Notes: generated by a model from the letters alone, not told the origin. A stretch of 32,005 nt of DNA from Candidatus Omnitrophota bacterium (GCA_018823795.1 JAHJGZ010000103.1:1-32005), one strand, 5' to 3'. Shown: positions 8,876-18,880, counted from the stretch's first letter. Numbers and translations are program-made.

Positions 8876-9885
8876 AGATTTTACATTCGTGCTATCAGTG
8901 CCCTGATGCGGTAACTAATTTTATGGCGTTGCCAAACTATGTTGATGCGGCTATTAAAAAACTTGGCCATGAGCTTATATCATTTGACGACCGACGATTT
9001 CTCATTCCCGGGAGGATACGGGATAACATTCCTTTTCTTCACCATATTGATTTAACGCTGATTAATAATAAGTTATTGACACATACTCGTCGACATAAAC
9101 CCGATCTTTGTTTGTTTACAGGAGGACAACGAATTTTTCCGGGAACAGTCAAAAAAATAAAAAGTCAAGGGATTGCGACTGTGTTATGGACGACGGATGT
9201 GATTACAAGTGTTCAACCAATTGTGTCTATAGCGCGGTGTTGTGATTACGTAGTATGTGCGGGAACCGAAGCAATAGAACAATTGCATAACAATGGGGTA
9301 AAGAATGTAACGTGGCTTCCATTTGCGTGTGACACAGATATACATAAACCAGTGTGTTTCGATACCGAAAGAAAAAAGAACTATACAATAGACATTGTTT
9401 TTGTCGGCTCTTATTATCCAAATCGAGCCGATATTCTTGAAGAACTTACCTGTTTCAATTTAGCGATTTGGGGACCGGGGTGGAAGGAAGCCACCGCTCA
9501 TTCGCCTTTACAAAGGTTTATTAAAGGTGGGGCACTTAATCCTTGTGATTGGACCCGAATATATGATTCGGCAAAGATAATTCTCACCATCCACTATCAG
9601 GATGGAAAGAATCCTTGCTATCAGGCAAGCCCAAAGGTATATGAGGCACTTGCCTGCAGAGGGTTTCTTATATCAGATTGTCAACGTGATGTTATGACGC
9701 TCTTTACTTCTGGTGAACATTTGGTGTGTTTTCATGATAAAAAGGAATTAAAAGAATTAATACACCATTATCTTGCACATGCGGATGAACGAGAAAAAAT
9801 TGCACAAAAAGGCTATGCTGAGGTTTTGAATAAACACACCTATGAACATCGCATTAATAAAATGTTGTCTATCATAGGTAAATAG
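8872..9885 (+). CDS. CgeB-like GT-B glycosyltransferase
   Basis: The 337-residue protein matches the CgeB/Glyco_trans_1_2 pattern. It starts with MKILHSCYQCPD, LCLFTGGQRIFP at 79-90 and VLWTTDV at 104-110, then WLPFACDTDIHKP leading into DIVFVGSYYPNR (174-185). The signature SPKVYEALACRGF lies at 253-265 and ISDCQRD just after, in the order typical of the family. Such proteins often lie in glycan loci and may transfer sugars to glycans or proteins; the substrate is unknown. The start overlaps the preceding GT2 stop by 4 nt. A 66-nt gap follows, one of the longest in the operon. Confidence 0.85.
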   Translation: MKILHSCYQCPDAVTNFMALPNYVDAAIKKLGHELISFDDRRFLIPGRIRDNIPFLHHIDLTLINNKLLTHTRRHKPDLCLFTGGQRIFPGTVKKIKSQGIATVLWTTDVITSVQPIVSIARCCDYVVCAGTEAIEQLHNNGVKNVTWLPFACDTDIHKPVCFDTERKKNYTIDIVFVGSYYPNRADILEELTCFNLAIWGPGWKEATAHSPLQRFIKGGALNPCDWTRIYDSAKIILTIHYQDGKNPCYQASPKVYEALACRGFLISDCQRDVMTLFTSGEHLVCFHDKKELKELIHHYLAHADEREKIAQKGYAEVLNKHTYEHRINKMLSIIGK

Positions 9886-9951
9886 TTACAAATAATATCC
9901 GTAAGTCTTTTATAGCGAAAGAATAATTCAGTAATAGGTAAGGAGCTACCA

Positions 9952-10614
9952 GTGGGAGATATGAATCAGTTTAACTTTATTAAAGAAAATGTCAAGATAA
10001 TCGATGGTCCCCTATTAGAAATAGGGAGCAAAGATTACGGAAATACACAAGATCTTAGGCCGCTCTTTCCTCATTACGAGTATATAAGGGTTGACCAGAC
10101 GGAAGGAGATACGGTTGATATTGTGTTAGATCTTATTAATGATTTTGATACCATTAGTACCCAATTAAGTGGCCGTACATTTAATACAATCATTTGTTTT
10201 AGTGTTTTAGAACACTGTTCAAACCCCTTCAAGATGAGTGCAAACATATCCCGACTATTAAATAAGAAGGGATTAATATTTATCAGTGTTCCTTTTTCAT
10301 GGCGAATACATGGATATCCGTCCGACTACTGGAGATTTACACCGGAGGGGATAAAGATTCTATTCCCCGATTTTGATTTTAATATATATAAAGGTAATTT
10401 ATCTACGAATGTTATTGGAGAAGTTGGAGAAATTAACGATTACATGATGCGCATCGAGTTAGATGTAAAAAAGGGTTTAGAAAGGGAATTGTATGGTTAT
10501 TTTGCAGCCTTTTTAATCAGATTACAGAGGAGGCTCAAAATTATTCCACGATACTTTTCGTACCAGTATTGTTTTCCGCCGGTTATGGTAAATATGATAG
10601 GTGTTAAAACATAG
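9952..10614 (+). CDS. SAM-dependent class I methyltransferase
   Basis: The 220-residue protein has LLEIGSKDYG at 21-30 as motif I, YIRVDQTEGD supplying the acidic residue, and CFSVLEHCSNPF after it. The segment VPFSWRIHGYPSDYWRFT closely resembles the same region of the fused methyltransferase at 1234-2859 (HADPCDYGRYT), so both belong to one subfamily. The GTG at 9952 is chosen because AGGAG at 9941-9945 lies 6 nt upstream; the ATG at 9961 would be 15 nt away. The acceptor is not known. Confidence 0.84.
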   Translation: MGDMNQFNFIKENVKIIDGPLLEIGSKDYGNTQDLRPLFPHYEYIRVDQTEGDTVDIVLDLINDFDTISTQLSGRTFNTIICFSVLEHCSNPFKMSANISRLLNKKGLIFISVPFSWRIHGYPSDYWRFTPEGIKILFPDFDFNIYKGNLSTNVIGEVGEINDYMMRIELDVKKGLERELYGYFAAFLIRLQRRLKIIPRYFSYQYCFPPVMVNMIGVKT

Positions 10615-10647
10615 TCAACGAAAATAAAGAAACTAAGAAATTGAAAA

Positions 10648-11550
10648 ATGGAAAAGTTTTATGATAAATCATTCTGCATAGATAAAAAAATAATGCGTTC
10701 TCGGATAATACATATCTGTTCAGGATGGGGGTGGCAAACAATAATAGCGTATATTTTAAGTAAAAAAACTTCTTTTAAAAATTTAAAAATAGCGGAGGTC
10801 GGTTGTGGGACAGGCAGCTTTTCTTTAATTCTTAATTTTTTAGGTGCTGATACGATGCTTATTGATGCCGACGAAGATGCATTGGCAGCATCAAAGAAAG
10901 TATTTGCGCTTTATAATCGACACGCCACGTTTATTAAAAGTGATGTCTTAGCGCCCGTTCCTGAAGACTTGATTGGAAGTTATGACATAGTCATTTCTTG
11001 TGGGTTGGCAGAACATTTTGTTGGAGAAGACAGAGAGAAATGTTTTTTGTTTCATAAAGCTTTATTAAAAAAAGATGGTTTTGCCTATATCGGTGTTCCC
11101 AATAAGTTTAGTCTTTGCTACCAAATAGTGAGACTTTTTAGAAAGATGACGAGAACATGGGGGATAAAAACTGAGGACCCGTTTACCTATTGGGAATTAC
11201 AAAAAGTCAGCAAAAAGGTAGGTTTTCAGAAAAGTGTTATAATAGGAAATCACTTCTTGAGAGAAGATATCATCATTTATTCGATAGGATTTATCTCTGC
11301 GGTCTTAGATGTGTTGCCGCCAAAAGTAAGAGCAATAAGAAAACGTAGAAAAACAAAAAAATGTTTTGATGGTGAGAAAGGAGAAAACCAAGAAGAACGT
11401 ATGGTTTTAGATAGGGTGGCACATTTAAAAAATGGATTAAAAGTTAAGAGAAAAAAAATAAAAGATTATTTTAGTGCAGGGCTTATATCGTTTAGTTTTT
11501 TGAATGGCGAAAAGGATAGTGATATTTATTGTGAGAATAAAAAAGTATGA
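10648..11550 (+). CDS. SAM-dependent class I methyltransferase
   Basis: The 300-residue protein has KIAEVGCGTGSFS at 47-59 (motif I), LIDADEDALAASKK (acidic residue and helix), and SYDIVISCGLAEHF as the post-II region. The last 90 residues are rich in lysine and arginine (RAIRKRRKTKK, KVKRKKIKDYF) and do not belong to the core fold; they may contact membrane or RNA, or may simply be a linker. No clear ribosome site precedes the ATG. The stop overlaps the next GT4 gene by 4 nt. Confidence 0.82.
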   Translation: MEKFYDKSFCIDKKIMRSRIIHICSGWGWQTIIAYILSKKTSFKNLKIAEVGCGTGSFSLILNFLGADTMLIDADEDALAASKKVFALYNRHATFIKSDVLAPVPEDLIGSYDIVISCGLAEHFVGEDREKCFLFHKALLKKDGFAYIGVPNKFSLCYQIVRLFRKMTRTWGIKTEDPFTYWELQKVSKKVGFQKSVIIGNHFLREDIIIYSIGFISAVLDVLPPKVRAIRKRRKTKKCFDGEKGENQEERMVLDRVAHLKNGLKVKRKKIKDYFSAGLISFSFLNGEKDSDIYCENKKV

Positions 11551-12668
11551 AAGAAAAATATAATATTTTATTTGTGTCTCTGTTTGGTGATTTAACAGGA
11601 GGAGGGCAGAAGAGTCTTTTTTTATTGCTCAAAAACTTAGAGAGGAATACATATGCCCCTTGTTTACTCTGTCCATCTGAGGGGGGGCTTGCTTGTGAAG
11701 TGCGGAAACTCGGCATTCCTGTATTTATCGTACCTTTAACTTCAATAAAAAAGCTTAATTTTTTTAAAATAATGTTAACAATTAATATGTTAAGAAAAAT
11801 CATAAAAGAAAGTGCAATACATATCATTCATAGCGAATCTTCACGAAGTATCATATATTTATGGGTAGCTGCGAAGAAGTTATCTATTCCGATAGTTTGG
11901 CATGCGCGAGTAAGCAATCCAGAGCCGTTCCTGTATGAAAGGATCTTATACAATGTATCAACCAAAGTCATTGCTGTTTCAGAAGGAACAAAAAAAAGAT
12001 TTAACAGCCTTCCGCAGGGAGTAGACAAGATTAGCCTTATTTATAATGCAGTTGACCTTGAGACGTTTCATCCTGCGGTAGATGGTACGGCGATGCGAAA
12101 AGAATTTGGTGTTACTAACGAAGTCTTAGTAGGGATTGTTGGACAAATTGCTGCTTTTAAAGGACAAGAGGAATTTGTGCGCGCTGCGTCAAACGTGTTA
12201 CAAAAAGAACAAAATGTAAAATTTGTTATTATGGGTAATGATTATCGAAAGTACAAAAATCATATCGTAGCGCTTATAAAAGAATTGTCCATATCTGATT
12301 CGGTCAAAATAGTTCATTTCCATGACAATATGCCACAAGCACTGGCTGCGTTCGATATTATAGTCAATGCCTCTTACTTAGAAGGATTTTCGCGGGTTAT
12401 TATCGAAGCTATGTCGTTGGGAAAAGCGGTTATTGCTACCAATGTTGGCGGCAATCCTGAAGCGATAAACGATGGTATCCATGGTATCTTAGTTCCGCCG
12501 AAGGATAGCCAAAGCTTAGCATCGGCGATCATAATGTTAGTCAAAGATGAAGATACACGACGGCAACTGGGGCGACAGGCACGGAAACGGGTTGAGGATT
12601 TTTTTAGTATACATACACACGTAGAAAAAATACAAAATATATATATGGACCTTATGGCAAAAAGATAA
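11547..12668 (+). CDS. Glycosyltransferase, GT4 family
   Basis: The 373-residue protein has the full GT4 layout. It has the N-terminal FGDLTGGGQKSLFLLLKNL and WHARVSNPEPF around 117-127. AVSEGTKKRF and YNAVDLETFHP lead into the C-terminal Rossmann domain, which starts with VGIVGQIAAFKGQEEFV (KGQ as the donor-phosphate loop). YLEGFSRVIIEAMSLGKAV carries the E-x7-E motif, then ATNVGGNPEAI. This is among the clearest GT4 enzymes in the window. Donor and linkage cannot be predicted. The ATG overlaps the preceding stop (ATGA). Confidence 0.9.
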   Translation: MKEKYNILFVSLFGDLTGGGQKSLFLLLKNLERNTYAPCLLCPSEGGLACEVRKLGIPVFIVPLTSIKKLNFFKIMLTINMLRKIIKESAIHIIHSESSRSIIYLWVAAKKLSIPIVWHARVSNPEPFLYERILYNVSTKVIAVSEGTKKRFNSLPQGVDKISLIYNAVDLETFHPAVDGTAMRKEFGVTNEVLVGIVGQIAAFKGQEEFVRAASNVLQKEQNVKFVIMGNDYRKYKNHIVALIKELSISDSVKIVHFHDNMPQALAAFDIIVNASYLEGFSRVIIEAMSLGKAVIATNVGGNPEAINDGIHGILVPPKDSQSLASAIIMLVKDEDTRRQLGRQARKRVEDFFSIHTHVEKIQNIYMDLMAKR

Positions 12669-12690
12669 TTCTTGAATTGGAGGATAGCGC

Positions 12691-13569
12691 ATGAAAGTAG
12701 CCGCTGTGGTATTAACTCATAACTATACGGCTGGCGTCACAGCAGTACTTGAAGATCTAGTCAATCAGACGAGGAAGCCGGATGAGATTATTGTAATCGA
12801 TAATGCAAGTACCGATAAGACCGAACAAGTTGTCAGAGAAACCTTTCCACAGGTGCATTATGTAAAATTAGAAAGTAATACCGGTTGTGCCGGAGGATTC
12901 TACGAAGGACTTCGGGTCGGTGTTGAATATGGTGATTTCATATGGACACTTGATGATGATGTGAAATTATACCATGATACTCTTTCGAATTTACTCGAAG
13001 GACTCACGCAGGTTGCACACCTCGGAGCAATAGGAGCAGTTCGATGTGTCATTAAACGGAAGGGTGGACACCTTTTTAAAAAAATGAATGGTTTTGCATG
13101 GCGCGGCACCCTTATTAACGCCGAATCGGTGAAGAAAATCGGATTGCCTATTAAAGAATATTTCCTCTATGGTTGTGACGCTGAATATAGTCTTAGGCTC
13201 TTAAAAGCCGGCTATTCGATGTTTTATATTCAAGATAGTTATATGCAATTTTCAAGAGACGAACGGGATTCGCATAGGCTCTTTGGGATACAGACCGATT
13301 ATTATTTTGAGCCTCACCGATTGTATTATGGTTTTCGGAATGAAATTGATTTGCATATCCGGTACAAAGAAGTGATAAAAATGCTGAGACTGATAGGCTA
13401 TGTCATAAAGGTTGTCATATGTTTATTATTGTGGGGAAGAGGGCAGCGTTGGGAAAAGATCAAAGCGGTCGGCAATGGTGTCATGGATGGCCTGAGATCA
13501 AAACTGGGTAAAAATGATAAATATCTTCCACAATCGGAGATTTTGAGTAGGCATGAAAACTGCTCATAG
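12691..13569 (+). CDS. Glycosyltransferase family 2 (rhamnosyl-/galactofuranosyltransferase-like)
   Basis: The 292-residue protein starts with KVAAVVLTHNYTAGVTAVLEDL. It has VIDNAST at 35-41, SNTGCAGGFYEG at 62-73 and the metal-binding TLDDDV at 87-91. The combination of NxGxAGG and DDD is typical of the GlfT2/rhamnosyltransferase branch of GT2. LYGCDAEYSLRL near 164-175 supplies the expected catalytic acid. A hydrophobic helix near the C-terminus (about 232-248) could hold it at the membrane. GGAGG sits just upstream of the ATG. It may add rhamnose or galactofuranose, an inference from the branch. Confidence 0.86.
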   Translation: MKVAAVVLTHNYTAGVTAVLEDLVNQTRKPDEIIVIDNASTDKTEQVVRETFPQVHYVKLESNTGCAGGFYEGLRVGVEYGDFIWTLDDDVKLYHDTLSNLLEGLTQVAHLGAIGAVRCVIKRKGGHLFKKMNGFAWRGTLINAESVKKIGLPIKEYFLYGCDAEYSLRLLKAGYSMFYIQDSYMQFSRDERDSHRLFGIQTDYYFEPHRLYYGFRNEIDLHIRYKEVIKMLRLIGYVIKVVICLLLWGRGQRWEKIKAVGNGVMDGLRSKLGKNDKYLPQSEILSRHENCS

Positions 13570-13596
13570 TTTAACGGTAATAGAAATTTTTAAAAA

Positions 13597-14715
13597 ATGA
13601 ATATAGGAATTGACATCAGAGAATGTGAAAAGGGAAAAGCAACAGGGATAGGCAGGGTGTTGCGAAATTTTCTTTCATATGTTGGCGAACACGATACCGA
13701 TAATCAGTATGTACTTTTTGGCAATCAAAAAACTGAATATACAGACCTCAGTCATAACCAGCGGGTAAGAATTATGCCAGAAAAGGTCACGCTTTTATGG
13801 GATCACATTATTCTACCTCAGGCAATACAGGAAGAGAAAATAGATGTGTTTTGGAGTCCCTATGTTAAGGGGCCGTTTTTTACCAAAGCGAAATTAGTTA
13901 CTACTATTCATGATTTGATTCCACTTATCGTTTCAGAATATCGAACAGGAAAGGAATTTGTCGGAAGAATTTATTTTAATATTATACTCACCCTATCATT
14001 GAAGCGTGCTACAAAAATCATTGCCGTCTCCCAATGTACAAAAAATGATCTTATCAAAAGAGATGCTCTTCGAGAAGAAAAGATTGGGGTTATCACAGAA
14101 TCCTTTGATGAACGTATGTACAACCCACTCGATAGTGGACGCGATGATATTCTTTCTCGCTATGGGATTAATGAGAAGTTTGTCTTTTATTGCGGCAATT
14201 TAAATCCACATAAAAATGTTGGCTCGTTGATTACTGCATATCAAAAATTATCTCCTGATATTCGCAAGGAATATCAACTCGTCATTGGCGGGAGGAAAAG
14301 TGCGTGCTATAAAGATTTATTGCGTATGGTTACGCAGGGGGATAGTGAGGGGAAAGTTATCTTTACCGATCATCTTCCAGACAAAGAACTGCCGGTGTTG
14401 TATCGCAAAGCTTCTCTTTTTGTCTTTCCTTCTCTCTATGAAGGATTTGGTCTTCCGGTTCTCGAGGCTATGGCCTGTGGGACACCGGTGATTACGTCAC
14501 GAGTGAGTTCTCTACCAGAGGTGGCAGGAGATGCGGCGATATTGGTAAACCCGCGTGATAGTAATGAACTGGCACAGGTTATTGAAACGGTACTGTGCGA
14601 TAAAGGATTATGCAACGATTTAATTCAAAAAGGATTGGCGAGAGCAAAAATATTTTCCCGAGAAAAGATGTCTCGAGAGATTCTCGATATTTTGAAAGGA
14701 GCGTACAGGAGTTGA
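13597..14715 (+). CDS. Glycosyltransferase, GT4 family (mannosyltransferase-like)
   Basis: The 372-residue protein starts with [20 protein letters not shown], the loop seen in WbaZ/MtfB-type GT4 enzymes. [20 protein letters not shown] and [14 protein letters not shown] (phosphate-binding NPHKN) follow. The donor motif [22 protein letters not shown] then carries E-x7-E, followed by [16 protein letters not shown]. These features are very close to mannosyl- or rhamnosyltransferases of O-antigen clusters. Its stop overlaps the TTG start of the following GT9 gene. Confidence 0.9.
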   Translation: MNIGIDIRECEKGKATGIGRVLRNFLSYVGEHDTDNQYVLFGNQKTEYTDLSHNQRVRIMPEKVTLLWDHIILPQAIQEEKIDVFWSPYVKGPFFTKAKLVTTIHDLIPLIVSEYRTGKEFVGRIYFNIILTLSLKRATKIIAVSQCTKNDLIKRDALREEKIGVITESFDERMYNPLDSGRDDILSRYGINEKFVFYCGNLNPHKNVGSLITAYQKLSPDIRKEYQLVIGGRKSACYKDLLRMVTQGDSEGKVIFTDHLPDKELPVLYRKASLFVFPSLYEGFGLPVLEAMACGTPVITSRVSSLPEVAGDAAILVNPRDSNELAQVIETVLCDKGLCNDLIQKGLARAKIFSREKMSREILDILKGAYRS

Positions 14716-15785
14716 AAGAGTTACGTATAGAAAGAGTAGAAAAAATACTCGTCGTTATGCTTGGCGGCATTGGAGACATGATTCTTTTATTGCCGGCCCT
14801 CCAGTCATTGAGGGATCATTCTCCTCGAAAAAGAATAACGTTGCTGATAGGAGAGCCGAATGCAGAAGAGATTATTAAGGAGCAACAGTTAGTTGATGAA
14901 GTTATTTTATATGATAGACGGAAAAGAAAGAGTTTGTTTGAAATCATCCGGTTTCTTATGAACATGCGGAAGAAGAAATTTGATTGTGCAATAGTTGCAA
15001 GTGGCACCCATGCCTTTAAAGGGAGTCTTTTTACTCGTCTTATGGGTATTCCGTATCGCGTAGGCGAAAATATTGATGGTGTAGGCTTCTGGTATACGGT
15101 TAAGGTGGATTATGATAGCGGTATGCATGAATTAGACGGGGCCTTACAGTTGGTGAGAGCGATAGGTGTAGCGATGACTGCACACAGTCCGGTGTTAACA
15201 GTAGCCAAAGCAGATGAAGTGTATGTCAATAGGGTTTTATCCGAGCATGGTGTGCAAAAGACCCACGTGCTTATTGGTATCCATCCTGGTTCAGGATACA
15301 AAGAACAAAGATTTAAACGATGGTCGAAAGAAAAATTTGCTCAACTCGGCGATGAAATAAGTAAGCGGTATAATGCTCAGATAATTTTAACTGGCGGACC
15401 TGATGAAATTGATTTGGTGAATGATATAGCTCACCGTATGCAGCAGAGGCCAATTATTGCAGCAGGGAGAATGACGATTCGGCAAACTACTGCAATCATA
15501 AAACAATGCACGTTGTTTATCAGTAACGAGAGCGGATTGGCGCATATTGCCACAGCAGTGGAGACACCGGTGGTCATCATTGTTGGAGCGACGAATCTGA
15601 AAAAGATAGGCCCGCGCGGAAAAGATATTACTATTGTAAGAAAAAAATTGGCCTGTAGCCCTTGTTATGATAGAGGGCATGTTGCATGTGAAGGGATAGA
15701 TTGCATGGAATCTATAACAACAGAAGAGGTAGTGGCAGCGGTTGATAAAGTATTATCGGTAGAGAAATTGCCACACGTGAGTTAA
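14712..15785 (+). CDS. GT9 family glycosyltransferase (heptosyltransferase-like)
   Basis: The frame is open from 14,610, but I place the start at TTG 14,712. It overlaps the preceding stop as TTGA, AAAGGAG lies 10 nt upstream, and family sequence (KILVVMLGGIGDMILLLPAL, residues 11-30) begins right after it. That gives 357 residues. GIHPGSGYKEQRFKRWSKEKF is the classic heptosyltransferase donor-site segment. IILTGGPDE and FISNESGLAHIATAVETPVV are the GT9 hallmarks, and the C-terminal SPCYDRGHVACEGIDCM holds the usual cysteines of this branch. Substrates may be heptose or another sugar; lipid A-core genes are not visible nearby. Confidence 0.9.
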   Translation: MKELRIERVEKILVVMLGGIGDMILLLPALQSLRDHSPRKRITLLIGEPNAEEIIKEQQLVDEVILYDRRKRKSLFEIIRFLMNMRKKKFDCAIVASGTHAFKGSLFTRLMGIPYRVGENIDGVGFWYTVKVDYDSGMHELDGALQLVRAIGVAMTAHSPVLTVAKADEVYVNRVLSEHGVQKTHVLIGIHPGSGYKEQRFKRWSKEKFAQLGDEISKRYNAQIILTGGPDEIDLVNDIAHRMQQRPIIAAGRMTIRQTTAIIKQCTLFISNESGLAHIATAVETPVVIIVGATNLKKIGPRGKDITIVRKKLACSPCYDRGHVACEGIDCMESITTEEVVAAVDKVLSVEKLPHVS

Positions 15786-15798
15786 GAGGAGATTTTTT

Positions 15799-17673
15799 GT
15801 GCCTATGATCCTCAGAGAAATTAAAAAAGAAGAATACTCTCGGTGGGATCATTTTGTCTCAGCACAGCCTAAGAGCCATATTTTTCAATCAACCGGTTGG
15901 GGTGAGATAAAAGCTCAGGCTGGATGGAGACCTATGTACGTATGCGTAGAAGAGGGGAACACCATTAAAGCTGCTATTTTGATATTAAAACGTACCATAC
16001 CATTTCTCGGACGATGTGTCTTGTATGCACCACGAGGCCCTATTTTAGATTATGACGATACGGAAACATTTGATTTCTTGATCGAACAGATAAAAAAAAT
16101 AGCCCAGGAACAGCGCGCGATCTTTTTCTTAATAGATCCTGATATTTCCGAGCAGCACGAAAATTTAAAAAAATATTTAAAAGAAAGAGGATTTGTTTGG
16201 TCGATTAAATATGGTGTTGTTGGCTTAACTCAGCCGAAGCGTGTTTTTCGTCTTAATCTACAGAAAACAGAAGACGAATTGCTTGCACAGATGCGTCAAG
16301 GCCATCGATACAATATACGTTTAGCACAGCGCAACAATATATCTATTGAACAAGATAATACATTAAATGGTTTAAAAATATTTTATACGCTTCTCAAAGA
16401 AACAAGCAGACGAAAAAACTTCTATATCCGATCATTTAGTTACCAGAAAATAGTTTTTAATCAATTTGTCTCGACAGGGAATGTGAAGATTTTTTTAGCA
16501 CAATATAATGAAGAAATAGTCGGGGCGGCATCTCTTCTATGTTATGGTGATAAAGTCTGGTATATGTATGGCGCCTCAAAAGACAGATTGGGGAAACGTG
16601 AGCCGGGATACCTCTTGCTCTGGGAAGCCATTAAATGGGCACGAACACACGGGTATGTTTGGTTTGATTTTCGCGGAGCTGATAGTCCTGATCCTCACCA
16701 TCCTTTGCATGGCGTGTATCTATTTAAAAAAGGTTTTGGACCCGACTATATCGATTTTATCGGTGAGTACTATTTAATTTTTTCTCCCCTTTATTTTGGA
16801 CTCATAAATAAGGGGAAACAACTATTAAACTGCGGCATCAAAATATATAAGAAGATAAACGGCCTTAAATCAATCCTCATACAAAAGCAAAAGTCACCTC
16901 AGAAGAACGATGAACAGGTACTCAGAGAATCGGTTATAAAAAAATATGACCGTGAAGAAGAAATTGTGGCACATTCTGAATTAATAAAAGAAGGGTTGTT
17001 TGTTCCTGAGGGCCGCTTGGTGGATACCTATTTCACGAGCGGTGCCCATCTCTTAAATATTGGCTGCGGTGCCGGGCGGGAAGCACTCGCGTTACTCAAA
17101 AGAGGCTATTCTGTTGTGGGGACTGATATACAGCCGAAGATGGTAGCGCGAGCCAAGGAGAATGCCAAAGAGGAAAATCTTTCTGCGCAATTTGTAACCA
17201 TGAATGCCTGTGATTTAGATTTTCCTGATGAAAGTTTTGACCATGCGATGATGGTCGGTTCAATCATTACCCATATACCGAAAAGGGCAAATAGGGTGCG
17301 CGCCCTTCAGCAGGCACACCGCGTATTAAAAAAAGGGGGTGTTATTATTGTTTCGACGCCCAATCGAGATTCGAAATTTAAGTATCGCCTCTATTTCTTT
17401 TTCGTTAATACCTGGAGACGGTTCTGTAAAAAGGTATTCCATTACAGCATGTTAGAAGAGGGGGATCGATTCGGCAGAAAAGTAAGTAAAGCGCGCTCAA
17501 GCGGCAGTGTCTATTGGCATATGTATTCTATGAAAGAAATGATCGAAGATATGGAAATGGCCGGTTTTAAAGTGCTGGAATGTCGCTCACGTGAAGAATT
17601 AGAAAAAAACACTGAAATACCACATCGAAGAAAAAAAGATTACTTTCTCTATTTTTCTGCGCGAAAAGTATAA
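15799..17673 (+). CDS. Fusion protein: FemAB-like aminoacyltransferase domain plus SAM methyltransferase
   Basis: The 624-residue protein has two complete domains. Residues 1-335 are a FemAB/GNAT-type fold: HIFQSTGWGEIK at 27-38, GHRYNIRLAQR at 168-178, KVWYMYGASKD at 252-262, GYLLLWEAIKWA at 270-281 and FDFRGADSPDP at 289-299. Such domains usually transfer an amino acid from aminoacyl-tRNA to a peptidoglycan precursor or modify exopolysaccharide. A Lys-rich linker (340-375) leads to a methyltransferase with LLNIGCGAGREAL (418-430), D443 and PDESFDHAMM. The GTG at 15,799 has AAGAGGAGA 7 nt upstream; the ATG two codons later is the alternative. The pairing is unusual and suggests N-acyl and methyl decoration of one glycan residue, which is inference. 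Confidence 0.85.
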   Translation: MPMILREIKKEEYSRWDHFVSAQPKSHIFQSTGWGEIKAQAGWRPMYVCVEEGNTIKAAILILKRTIPFLGRCVLYAPRGPILDYDDTETFDFLIEQIKKIAQEQRAIFFLIDPDISEQHENLKKYLKERGFVWSIKYGVVGLTQPKRVFRLNLQKTEDELLAQMRQGHRYNIRLAQRNNISIEQDNTLNGLKIFYTLLKETSRRKNFYIRSFSYQKIVFNQFVSTGNVKIFLAQYNEEIVGAASLLCYGDKVWYMYGASKDRLGKREPGYLLLWEAIKWARTHGYVWFDFRGADSPDPHHPLHGVYLFKKGFGPDYIDFIGEYYLIFSPLYFGLINKGKQLLNCGIKIYKKINGLKSILIQKQKSPQKNDEQVLRESVIKKYDREEEIVAHSELIKEGLFVPEGRLVDTYFTSGAHLLNIGCGAGREALALLKRGYSVVGTDIQPKMVARAKENAKEENLSAQFVTMNACDLDFPDESFDHAMMVGSIITHIPKRANRVRALQQAHRVLKKGGVIIVSTPNRDSKFKYRLYFFFVNTWRRFCKKVFHYSMLEEGDRFGRKVSKARSSGSVYWHMYSMKEMIEDMEMAGFKVLECRSREELEKNTEIPHRRKKDYFLYFSARKV

Positions 17674-17688
17674 AGATATGGTGTATGT

Positions 17689-18846
17689 ATGAGAACAAAA
17701 GTATTGTATATCATAACTCGTTTAGATCGAGGCGGAACGACCGATTATATTATCGAGACCATCGCTTCTCTTGATAGAGAGCGCTATCAGACAATGTTAG
17801 TATATGGCCATACAAACGATCCTGATGGGCAAATAAAAAAACGTTTACACGAGAAAAACATTCGCTGTTTTTGTATTGATGAGTTGCAAAGAGAACTTAA
17901 TCTATGGAAAGACACGATAGCATTCTTACGATTGTATTCTATAATCAAAAAAGAAAAGTTTGATATCGTGCATACGCATTCTTCAAAGGCGGGGATTGTA
18001 GGAAGATGGGCGGCATGGATTGCAGGTACGAAATATATTGTTCATACGCCCCACGGCCATATTTTCTACGGATACTTCGGAACGGTTGTAACAAAAGTCT
18101 TTATTTATATAGAAAGACTTACCGGTCTTATTACGGACAAGATAATAACGCTTACGCAGATAGGGAAAGAAGACCACATTCGGTTTAAGATCGCACGGGC
18201 TGAAAAATTTATACCCATTTATAGTGGCATAGAGGTTTCTCGATTTCGCAACACACACGTTGATCCTTTGTTGATAAGAAAAAAAATGCATATTCCCCCT
18301 GATACGCCTGTTATCGGCACTGTGTCGCGGCTTACGTATATCAAGGGGAATGCCTTCTTGATTGATGCTTTGTCTCTTGTCATACAAACATATCCACAGA
18401 CACTATTACTGGTGATCGGTGATGGAGAAGAGAGAAACAGCCTTGAAGACAAGGTGCAACAGCTCGGGCTGGTAGACAATGTCAGATTTCTCGGTTTTCG
18501 CGATGATGTATTTGAACTATTGCATGCGCTTGATATATTTGTTCTGGCATCACTGAATGAAGGATTGGGAAAAGCTATTTTGGAGGCAATGGCATGTGGA
18601 AAACCCGTTATTGCGAGTAGGACGGGAGGTGTACCAGAGGTGGTGCGTGATGGTGTTACCGGTATATTAGTGCCGCCTGGTGATAGTGAAAGCCTTGCGC
18701 GCACGTTACTCTCTTTAATGGGTAATAAAGAGAAAGCACAGGAATTAGGTATGAAAGGAAAAGAAATGGTCAGTGATGTTTTCAGTGTGAAGCGGATGAT
18801 CGAAAATATTGATGATGTATATAAAAGATTAATAGAAAAAAAGTAA
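17689..18846 (+). CDS. Glycosyltransferase, GT4 family
   Basis: The 385-residue protein has KVLYIITRLDRGGTTDYI, then DIVHTHSSKAGIVGRWAAW, a segment typical of WecA-independent GT4 enzymes in O-antigen clusters. VHTPHGHIFYGYF, PIYSGIEVSRF and the C-terminal VIGTVSRLTYIKGNAFLI follow, with KG in the phosphate loop. SLNEGLGKAILEAMACGKPV has the E-x7-E motif, then SRTGGVPEVVRDGVTGILVPPGD. All catalytic positions look intact. The gap to the FemAB-methyltransferase fusion is 15 nt, so they are expected to be expressed together. Long antisense ORFs at 17,983-18,387 and 18,219-18,881 are shadows of this gene. Confidence 0.9.
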   Translation: MRTKVLYIITRLDRGGTTDYIIETIASLDRERYQTMLVYGHTNDPDGQIKKRLHEKNIRCFCIDELQRELNLWKDTIAFLRLYSIIKKEKFDIVHTHSSKAGIVGRWAAWIAGTKYIVHTPHGHIFYGYFGTVVTKVFIYIERLTGLITDKIITLTQIGKEDHIRFKIARAEKFIPIYSGIEVSRFRNTHVDPLLIRKKMHIPPDTPVIGTVSRLTYIKGNAFLIDALSLVIQTYPQTLLLVIGDGEERNSLEDKVQQLGLVDNVRFLGFRDDVFELLHALDIFVLASLNEGLGKAILEAMACGKPVIASRTGGVPEVVRDGVTGILVPPGDSESLARTLLSLMGNKEKAQELGMKGKEMVSDVFSVKRMIENIDDVYKRLIEKK

Positions 18847-18880
18847 GAAGACTCTTCGTTGTAACTGAATAGGGATAACA

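Noticed and set aside
14610-14711. N-terminal extension of the GT9 gene to 14,610
   Set aside because: It would overlap a well-conserved GT4 C-terminus by over 100 nt, whereas TTG 14,712 has a good ribosome site and a TTGA overlap.
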